Assembly: GCA_029204225.1 (NCBI GenBank)
Contig: CM055099.1
Location: 60,155,795-60,219,794 of the forward strand
Reading direction: 5' to 3'
DNA from: Diphasiastrum complanatum
Taxonomy: Eukaryota; Streptophyta; Lycopodiopsida; Lycopodiales; Lycopodiaceae
DNA length: 64,000 bases
In this document: piece after piece, positions 56,133 to 64,000 of the stretch
Layout of the letters: the number at the start of each line of letters is the position of its first letter
How positions within the stretch are numbered: position 1 is the first letter of the stretch
Made by a program: the position numbers and the translations under genes
The notes under the pieces: generated by a model
Database searches by the model: none
What the model was told of the DNA's origin: nothing
What the model saw: the letters and a program-made list of their open reading frames with translations, nothing else

Positions 56133-57250
56133 CTATATTGATTTGAACACGGATCTTGGTATAACTCCAAGGTTGGCTCTATGCTTGTTGAAGGAACTTT
56201 TGCTCAAAGGTTTGGTGAGCATATCTGCAATGCAAGATGATGTGTCGATGTGCTCCAATTTGATTTCACCTCCAATGAGCTTCTCTCTCACGAAGTGATG
56301 TGCAACTTCGATATGCTTGCTCCTTGCATGGAATATTGGGTTGTTGGCAAGGGCTTGAGCTGAAATGTTGTCACACATGATCATAGGTATATTTTCTTCC
56401 ATAATTATCTTTAGCTCCACTAGTAACCTCTTGATCCAAAGCACTTCCTTTGTTGTTGTAGTGAGTGCCTTGTACTCAGCTTCACATGATGAGAGTGATA
56501 CAGTATCTTGCTTTTTGGAAAGCCAAGATATCAAGTTTCCTCCAAGATATATGACACAAGCACTTGTAGATTTTCGATCTGCTCTATCACTTGCAAAATC
56601 CGAGTCGGAATAACCAAAGAAAGATCTTCACTTTTATACAATAAAGCAAAATCAAAAGTTGAAGATATATATCTAAGCACTCTCTTGGCCTTTCTCCAAT
56701 GATAAACTGAAGGATTTTGCATAGCCTGGCTCAACTTATGAACACTAAAGCTTATGTCAGGTCTAGTTATTGGGAGCCATATTAAGGAGCCTATAAGACT
56801 TCTAAAAAGTGTGATGTCCTCGAAGGATCTTTCATCACCTTTGTTAGAGTCTTTTACATTTTGCTCCATAGGTGTTTCTATATTCTTACAATTCAACATA
56901 TTGAACTTTTTTAACATTGAAAGAGCATACTGAGATTGACATACAAAAGCTTTATCTTTAAGAAAGTCAATCTCTAATCCTAGAATATAGTGAATTTTTC
57001 CAAGATCTTGCATCTTGAACTCTTTTCCAAGTGCAATCTTGGTTTCCTCAACTAACTTGATAAAACTTCCTGTCAGAATGATATCATCAACATAAATAAG
57101 AAGGATGACAATATCTTTATCACAAAACTTGACATATAAGGAAGGATCATAGCTACTAAGATTAAATCCTAGTGACTCAAGAAAGGTGTTAAGTCGAGAA
57201 TACCATGACCTTGTAGCTTGCTTTAATCCATATAAACTTTTGAAGAGCAA
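56133..57250 (-). pseudogene. Element Y3 reverse transcriptase and RNase H
   Basis: 56531-57250 (239 codons) is copia RT: LFKSLYGLKQATRSWYSRLN, YDPSLYVKF, ILLIYVDDIILTG with the catalytic YVDD, LGKEFKMQDLGKIHYILGLE, GSLIWLPITRPDISFSVHKL. 56133-56534 is RNase H: MISWLSKKQDTVSLSSCEAE, LWIKRLLVEL, RSKHIEVAHHFVREKLIGG, CIADMLTKPLSKSSFNKHRA. Upstream RT sequence continues on the minus strand to about 57600 (WVFRVKY-like KWVFRVKYNQDG context). Well preserved compared with other copia relics here. Confidence 0.85.
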
Positions 57251-57628
57251 GCAAATTTTTCCTTCATCATGGATGAACCCAATAGGTTAATCCATATAGA
57301 TCTCTTCTTCTAGATAGCCATTTAAAGATGCATTAGAAACATCTAGTTGAAAAATTTGCCAATTGAAAAAACAAGCAAGAGAAATTATGATTCTGATTGA
57401 CACCATCTTTGCAACTGGGGCAAAGGTCTCCTCATAATCAAGTCCATATACTTGAGCAAATCCTTTAGCTTAAAGCCTAGCCTTATACTTGTTGATTGTG
57501 CCATCTTGATTATACTTGACTCGAAAAACCCATTTGCAACCAATGGTATGCTTGTTGGATGGAAGATCCACAAGCTCCCATGTATTATTGGCCATCAAAG
57601 CATCATATTCTTCCTTCATGGCAAGGTA

Positions 57629-58282
57629 TCATTCCTTTGAGTTGATAGCATCATATACATCCTTCGGCTCCTCATGAGAAATTAAATAGGCACAATTAGT
57701 GGAGTTGATTTCCACTTTCTTTCCTCTATCTTCATAAGTAAGCCTTCTAGGCTCGGATCTTTCTCTTTGAGATCTCGTTGGTGAAAAAATTCGAGGTGAC
57801 TCCTCCTCAAATCTCGGCCCCATCTCTCCATGATAATCTTCAAGGGTGATGATTTGAGTATCTTTGTGAGAATCTTTGAACTCGGCCTTCTCAAGAATGT
57901 ATTTTTGATCTTCATGTAATATCACATCTCTACTCTCAATTGTAGTTCAGGTAGAGGGAACATAGATCCTGTAAGCTTTCTTGTTGGATGCATATGCAAC
58001 CATGATCCCTTTAACAGAATTAGGATCATCTCTTTTCCTTGTTTCCAAAGGCATATTAACAAAGCAAGTACAACCAAAAACTCTAAGGTGATCTACCTTA
58101 AGTTTTTTCTGAAACAAGACTTCAAAAGGTGTTTTTCCAGCAAGAGCATTGTGAGGTAACCTATTGCACAAATAGTTTGCACAATTTATAGCTTCACCCC
58201 AATATTCAATAGGCAAAGAAGCTTCTACTCGAATTGCTTTAGCACATTCACAGATTCCAGAAGCCAATGAAAGACTAAACAC
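57629..58282 (-). pseudogene. Element Y3 integrase C-terminal part and linker
   Basis: 57947-58282 reads GICECAKAIRVEASLPIEYW, GEAINCANYLCNRLPHNALA, GKTPFEVLFQKKLKVDHLRV, FGCTCFVNMPLETRKRDDP, the C-terminal half of copia integrase. 57629-57925 is a charged linker to RT. The first integrase half appears on the opposite strand at the far end of the neighbouring segment. Confidence 0.8.
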
Positions 58283-60131
58283 TTCTAGTTATTCAATTTG
58301 GAAGTTAAGAATGGAGTCTGTTTTGATTCTCCAGGATGTTATGGATATTGTGCTTGGTGTTGAGGAGGAGCCTCAAACACAGGTTGAAATTTCTAAATAT
58401 AAGAAGAGAGCTAGAATGGCTCTGCATTTCATTAAGATGAATGTATCTAATGAAATTTTGAGAGAGATGGGATCTTGCACTACAGCCAAAGAAGCTTGGG
58501 ATGCACTAAAGACCATCTATGAAGCAAGGAATACTTTAAGAATACTCACTCTTAGGAATCAGATTTTCCAAAGTTTCCAAAGAAGTGAAGAGAGTGCATC
58601 TAACTATGTTCTGAGAGTTAAAGATTTACATAGAGAGCTTTCCTATGTTGGTGTTACCATTAACCAAGTTGAGCTAGTTCAAGTCATACTAAATGGCTTG
58701 AGAGATGACTATGATAATCTTGTTCAGTCTTTTGCTATTAAGGAGGAGTTTCCTAATCTAGAAACTCTTCAAGGAATTTTTATTTCTGAAGAATCTAGAC
58801 AAAGCTTTAAACTCTCCAAGATGAACAAACTCGAGCATGGTGGAAGTGACAAAGCCCTCTTTGTCAAAGGCAAGCAGAAAGGAAGGAGTAAGAACCAATT
58901 CTCTCAAGCATACAACAAAGACAAAGCCAAAGATCGAGATCAAGATGGTGAAGAGGATGAAACATCTCATCCCTCTAATTCAAAAACCAAGAAGAAGAAA
59001 GTGAAGTGTTTCTTCTGTGGCAAAAAGGGGCACTATGCCTCTAATTGCTTTAAGAAGAAAAACCAACTCAAGCAAGCTAATCTCTCCAAAGAGATTGAAG
59101 AAGATTCTATTGCAAGTGATGGAGAAGGATCACTTATGGTGTCCAGTTTTTCTTCATCACCTTTCAAGAAAGATGGAGCTTGGTACATAGACAGTGGAGC
59201 CTCTTCACATATGTGTTGTTCAAAGGAGTCATTTGACTCAATCTTACCTTTCAAAGGACTCAAGAGATCTATTTACACAGCTAATGATCATGAGTGTCCA
59301 ATAGAAGGAATTGGCAACATTCCATTGAAACTTGCTTCTTCAAAAGTTCTTGCACTTTCTAATGTTCTTTTCATTCCAAAACTTACAAAGAACTTAATTA
59401 GTGTGGGAAAGTTGCTTGATAATGGTTGTGATGTAAAGTTCAACTCCAATACTTGCTTTATCAAGAGAAAAGATGAGATCCTTGTTGATGGAAGTAGATG
59501 TGGTGGAATTTTTGAGTTGAATTCTTATGAGAATGCAAACCTTTGTGAAGTTGCTTTGTTATCTAAGAAGGAGCTGTGGCATAGAAGGTTAGGACATCCT
59601 AACTTTACATCTATGTCTTCTATGGTTAAGAAGGAGAAGACTTTTGGTCTTCCAAAATCTCTTTCTAAAGATTTCAAGCCTTGTGAGGCTTGTGCCATTG
59701 CAAAGTCACACAGAAAGCCATATCAGAAGTCTTTTACAAAGACTACTTATCCATTGGAACTCATACATTCAGATGTACATTTTTCCTCTTTTAAAAGTAT
59801 TGGTGGTAAAACATGTTTTGTCACCTTTATTGATGACTTTACTAGATACACTTGGTTGTATCTACTTTCTTCAAAGGCTATGGTTTTTGATCACTTCCTT
59901 ATCTTCAAAACTTGTGTAGAAAAACAGTTTTCTTGCAAAGTTAAAGCTCTAAGATGCGATGGAGGAGGTGAATATATCTCCAACAAGTTTCATAATTATT
60001 GTGAAGGTGAAGGAATAAAGAGAGAATTTTCTTGTGCATATTCTCCATCCCAAAATGGAGTAGCTGATCATACACTGTATCTTCAACTTTCTCTATCATC
60101 AGCCAACGTAGACTTTTGCATGATTGGCTAA
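58258..60131 (+). pseudogene. Family Y gag, protease and integrase start on the plus strand inside Y3
   Basis: A 606-codon open frame from 58311, with gag-like codons already from about 58258 (EANERLNTSSYSIWKLRMES). Gag: ARMALHFIKMNVSNEILREM, NQVELVQVILNGL; zinc knuckle CFFCGKKGHYASNCFKKKNQ (about residues 236-255). Protease: WYIDSGASSHMCCSKESF. GAG-pre-integrase: LWHRRLGHPNFTSMSSM, CEACAIAKSHRKPYQKS. Integrase: LIHSDVHFSSF, FIDDFTRYTWLYLL, LRCDGGGEYISNKFHNY, AYSPSQNGVA, after which family similarity ends at about 60068; the last residues to 60131 are not copia-like. It is the longest open gag-pol part in the window. Confidence 0.85.
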
Positions 60132-60983
60132 AGAACGTGTAACAAACTTCAACTCTCAAAAAAAATCATCTAAAAGTTATAGATGTGACAGTTAATTTCT
60201 GCAGCACTATGAGATCTGAGATGCCATTATAATGAAGACTTCTTAGTTATTGGATTGAGATATGTTTGAGCTTATTCCTATCAGACTTAGAGTTGCCGCT
60301 CTCTTCACTATAGGTATTTTCAAGGTTGAACTACCTTCCTATGTGAAATACTTGCAACTATATTTGAGATGAATCTTAAATATTCCACAAGACAAGTTTT
60401 CTAGATCAGACACAAAAAGTGGTTTGAGACACTTTGGCTGGTTTGAATTCTACTTTTGGCACGTGTGAAATGCTTCAAAAGAAAACACTATTGACACTCA
60501 GAAGGCTCAAAGGGTGTTCAAATACTTCAAACTCAGTCTTGATCTATAGTTTCTTGTGTTGGATGCTCAAAACAATGAATTCAGAACAAAGTATAATTGA
60601 ATCAAATCAAAATGTTGTCACTCGGATTTTGGACCTATCCTTATCCTCTTTAAGAGCTTATAACTCTTGCTAGACACATCAGATTAATTTGATTTTAATT
60701 TCTATGGAAAGTACAAATCAAATGCTTTCCATCAAGCTATAACACTGCTATCTTTGGATCTATAAGTAAAGAGAACAAAGGGACTGAAAAACTCTAATTT
60801 TCACACGTGTGGAATTCCAGAATTCCGTACTTCCTCAATTCAGGTCTAAAAATTCAGTTCAAGTCTGATTTGATCCAAATACACTTCAGAGAAAGGTTAG
60901 AAAAAGTGCAAAACTGCTTTTTTGCTTGATTTAGCTCTCAGTTTCTTGTACAATCAGAGTTGTTAGCATGCAAAGCTTAATGT
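60069..60983. other. Element Y3 leader, non-coding
   Basis: No family motif. It lies next to the primer site and so fits the 5' leader of a minus-strand copia element. It contains CACGTGTG near 60462 and TCACACGTGTGGA near 60793. Confidence 0.5.
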
Positions 60984-60996
60984 GGCTCTGATACCA
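60984..60996 (-). other. Primer-binding site of element Y3 (initiator tRNA-Met type)
   Basis: The minus strand reads TGGTATCAGAGCC directly next to LTR end TTTTGTCA. Confidence 0.85.
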
Positions 60997-61085
60997 TGAC
61001 AAAATTTCCAGAATTCACATGTGTGGGGAATGTCCACAAGAGTGACTGATCTTAATTAAGCTTTGTGATTGGCACTATAACCTGA
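60997..61085 (-). repeat. 5' LTR piece of element Y3
   Basis: 89 bp nearly identical to 55335-55423. The similarity stops at 61085 after CACTATAACCTGA. Confidence 0.85.
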
Positions 61086-61533
61086 AGAAGTAGAGATAGC
61101 ATTCAATCTATAATTAGTGGAGTAAGATCACAACACACAATGCGCTATTACTGTGAACCATTCTCGGGCACAGGATCGTGACCCGATAGTTGTATTCAGA
61201 ATAGCTTAATTCAGATTTTCTATTTTCTTATGTGTATTCCACTGTGAAAGTTTTATGATAATTTTTCTCTCATACTGATACTCGCTCCATGACTCACTCG
61301 GAATATCTAATCTCAAATGAAGCATGGCTATCTTAGATGCCTAATTGTTTTGCTCTCTTCATGGTGGTCTTCGACACCTACAAGATATTCCTCCCGTCAT
61401 CTAAGTTATAGTCTGAATCTATAGTTTGGTAAAGAAAGCATACACTCATCAAGCCTGGGTGTATTTCATGAACATGCATGCTCCATTGACATCTTACTGA
61501 ATGCATTTGATCCTGGACAAACTTGACCCATTA
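61086..61533. other. No gene recognised
   Basis: AT-rich DNA between element Y3 and the CACTA relic. No motif or repeat stands out. Confidence 0.4.
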
Positions 61534-63545
61534 TCACAGCTTACATGAAAATTGCACCCCCTTGCAAATTCCCACTCTCTCTCTCTTTTTTACTTCCTTG
61601 TTGATTGTTGAGGCTTCTCTAAGGGCATCACATAGCCAATCAAGAGTCATGTCAAGTTGGGTTAGAAGGGTGAGGTCAAGTGGGTATGTTTGTCTTCTAT
61701 GCCCTCTCCTGAAAGTGGCTCGAGCGGTTTGTCTACGAGCCTTGGTCTCTTTGTATCTCAAAATCCACTTTTGTATTTCTTCGCTATTAAGAATGCAAAA
61801 CTTATTCAGCTTCTTTCTGAAGGACTCACTCATTTTCATGATCGCTCTGTTTCCCTAAGAAACCTCCCCAACAAAAGGCTCATCATTCTTATCATCCCAA
61901 AGACTGGGAATTGAAGGATCGCTATGAGCAAGGATCTCTATGATATAAACCATGGACTCTTGCACTAGCCATCCTTCCGCCATGCTACCCTTAGGCCTTG
62001 CTCTTTGTCTTGTGAAGCCTTTCAATGTTTTCATAAATCATTCTAAGAAAAACATCCATCGACTATGAACAGTGCCTGTATTAATAATATGGATCAATAT
62101 TAATTAGAGAACATTGTAACCGCAATACCAATAATCTATGATGGACTAAGAATAGGCAATTGATGAAAGTAGATGATGTACCTGCAATGGCCACCTCATC
62201 CACCAAATGCACAATGAGATTCATTTGAATGGTGAGAATGGATATGGGAAAGTGCTTCTCGATCAAATACATTGCCTCGATGGAGTTTTGTCTTGCCGCC
62301 TCAATGGATGCTAGCGGCATGTCCTGGGATGAAATGTATCTTTATAAGAAAAGTAAACAACAATAATATACACATAAGTTCGATTATCATCGTAAATCAT
62401 CTCAAGAAAAAATAATGTGATTCATATTGACCATACTTCACCAAACCACTGAGTTTGTAGATTGCACTCCTTAGCTCCTCTGTCAAAAACCCTCTCAGCA
62501 CCAAGGGAAGCACAAACTGCATACGCAAAAAGAATCTGGTCATTGAGATACATATATGTGCAATGAGATCATGAAACAAGAAATGCTATAAAATGCAATG
62601 TTCATGAGGTGGAGGCAACACCAAAAAACATGCCAACTTGTAAAAATGTATGCCAGTTATGAGACTTTAGTCCACTTAGCTTGTTGTCTCTTGTGAAGCC
62701 ACCCTTTAGGCATTACATGTGTCTTGTCGGAGTTCAAAATGAGGCTATTGCCTTCTTTACAATCGTCTCTTCTCTCCTTGAAAAGATCCATGGAGCTTTT
62801 GGGAGGACAATTGAATTCCTTACCATTCGTTGCCATAAATCGACCATTTTTTCCACTTCTTTTAAATTGTGTCGTGCGGTTTTTTAATCTTTAACACCGG
62901 TCAAGTGCTCCCAAATTGTGCTCCCTACATTCTTGAATATGTACGTCGGGTAAAAAATATGGTTTACCAACAATTCTTCTCAATATGGAAGTTCATGAAA
63001 TATTGATAACATCTTCATGCCAAGAGGGAGTCACCCTAGATCTTGATTGGATCTCCAAATTTGAGGCTAAGCACTTGCCTACAATATTAAGAAACAAGCA
63101 CACACATTTAATTGAGATTATCGTTAGAATATATCTAGAGATAGTAACTGTTAAGAAAATGAATGACATTAATCGGCCCAAATATGTATTGTACCTTCAT
63201 GGCGTGGGGACATTGACCAACAAGCCCATCACATAGAGGGTGATTGGGTGGAAGGTATCGAGTGTGCTCTTATAAATCATCTTTTGCAGATGTTGTGAGT
63301 GACGTGCTTGCAAATACCCTCCACAAATGGGACATGCATTGTAGCCACTCGTTGAGAGCCCCCTACATTGAAATAACACAGCCGACTTAATTGTGAGTGT
63401 AATGTTTGAATTGAAAGAAAATTTGTGAATACACATTAGATTTAATATTTAATACCATGAACCAATAGCAACAATATCTTATTGGAACATTTCCCACATC
63501 CAAGAAAGTCATGCATCATCCACATCAAGATCCCCTTTGTTGGGT
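61534..63545 (-). pseudogene. CACTA (En/Spm) Tnp2-type transposase gene relic with introns
   Basis: Minus-strand pieces follow the known CACTA order. About 63493-63528: LMWMMHDFLGCGKCS. 63197-63436: CRGLSTSGYNACPICGG, then KMIYKSTLDTFHP (the GLST.G..ACP.C motif). 62651-62677: SGLKSHNWHTFLQ. 62397-62579: LPLVLRGFLTEELRSAIYKL (DUF4218-like start). 62081-62320: IEKHFPISILTIQMNLIVHL then VDEVAIAG (DUF4218 LE..FP...MVHL..HLV.E). 61534-61839 is a possible further exon. The pieces are separated by intron-sized gaps and lie in different frames. The catalytic DDE block was not pinned down. Same strand as the CACTA pieces at 27114-30830. Confidence 0.65.
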
Positions 63546-64000
63546 TCCTACTGGTTTGATAATGCCAACGAGTTGGGTTCGAATTACTCTGATACTAGCT
63601 TGTTGGGGTTCTTTGTATGCTTGTCTACGAATAAATAGTTCACAAGTGGTCAAGTCTCTTGGATTATGACTAGCTTATGAGCTATTTCCAAATGGTTTAT
63701 AAGAAACGAGTCTCCAAGATCTTTACTAGCTCAATATGACTAGTTAATGACCGGTTTATGAGTAGTTTACGAATGGTTTTCAAGTAGTGAGATGAGCTTG
63801 GCATGACTAGATAATGTATTAACAGGCCATGCTGGCCCATTTCCTGACGTTATTAGGAGGGCTGGTACGGTATAAACCGTATTTATGTGTATACGGTGCC
63901 TCCCACGCAATGCCCTCGGGCTTCACAGGCATTTTTGGTGCTTTCTGGTTTCTGAGTTTGTTTCGATTTTGTTTAACTAGTTTTGGAGCTACGCATCTGT
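63546..64000. other. No gene recognised
   Basis: The stretch contains short repeated words (GACTAG, GGTTTAT, AGTAGT, TTTACGAATGG) and a small palindromic stretch near 63868-63900 (TACGGTATAAACCGTA). The sequence runs off the window edge. Confidence 0.4.

Larger units (their letters stand above)
55335..61085 (-). mobile_element. Element Y3: Ty1/copia, LTR-bounded, parts on both strands
   Basis: Minus-strand 3' LTR (55335-56115), polypurine tract, RNase H, RT and integrase C-terminal part (to 58282). Then comes a plus-strand segment with gag, protease and integrase N-terminal part of the same family (58258-60068), then a leader, tRNA-Met primer site and the first 89 bp of a minus-strand 5' LTR (60997-61085). 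The two LTR pieces differ at only 2 of 89 positions by eye, so the outer unit is fairly young. Broken; a few major breaks. The both-strand layout implies rearrangement or nesting within one family. Confidence 0.75.

Noticed and set aside
61523-61858. Plus-strand open frame of 111 codons
   Set aside because: Antisense to the CACTA relic; the minus strand has the family motifs in this region.

Overview
This window looks like intergenic, repeat-dense nuclear DNA of a land plant with a large genome. The evidence is plant-type telomere-like TTTAGGG tracts, Ty3/gypsy elements whose primer sites match the 3' end of plant tRNA-Asp, Ty1/copia elements primed by initiator tRNA-Met, and CACTA and Mutator-like DNA transposon genes with short introns. 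A non-flowering vascular plant such as a fern is possible, but the sequence alone does not decide this. I found no convincing ordinary host gene and no rRNA, tRNA or CRISPR locus. Nearly all coding signal comes from transposable elements, most of them old and broken.

Layout. 1-7735: gypsy element A on the minus strand, running off the left edge, with a copia fragment at 1186-1905 and minisatellites in its leader. 7750-15575: gypsy element C (minus), with gag, protease, RT, RNase H, integrase, tRNA-Asp primer site and 5' LTR. 15600-16640: copia family X fragment (plus). 16640-19600: no gene, some structured DNA. 19600-21190: second X fragment (plus). 21240-26610: two related copia Y elements in opposite orientation. 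26628-27105: chromovirus-like integrase fragment. 27114-30830: pieces of a CACTA transposase gene, duplicated repeats and a large inverted repeat. 31420-31975: degenerate telomere-like DNA. 32700-33640: gypsy integrase relic.

33725-45735: a Mutator-like transposase-type gene (minus strand, short introns) split by the clearest element of the window, gypsy element B (34424-44022). B has two LTRs of about 1.25 kb, a perfect 5-bp target duplication, a tRNA-Asp primer site and a polypurine tract. It has an unusual layout: very little between primer site and pol, and about 3.7 kb of further sequence after integrase, including coding-like DNA and a TTCnnGAA-rich tract.

45736-49500: microsatellites, a fold-back-like repeat block and copia element Z (minus). 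49510-54990: copia LTRs and X and Y copia fragments, with two very long TC microsatellites. 55335-61085: copia element Y3, LTR-bounded, with parts on both strands. 61534-63545: a second CACTA transposase relic. The last 450 bases hold no recognised gene.

The strongest leads are the layout of element B, its precise insertion into the Mutator-like gene, the TTCnnGAA-rich tract between its pol and post-pol regions, the both-strand structure of Y3, and recurring CACACGTGTG palindromes at copia LTR ends. All family calls come from motif recognition by eye. LTR elements are reported as fossils.
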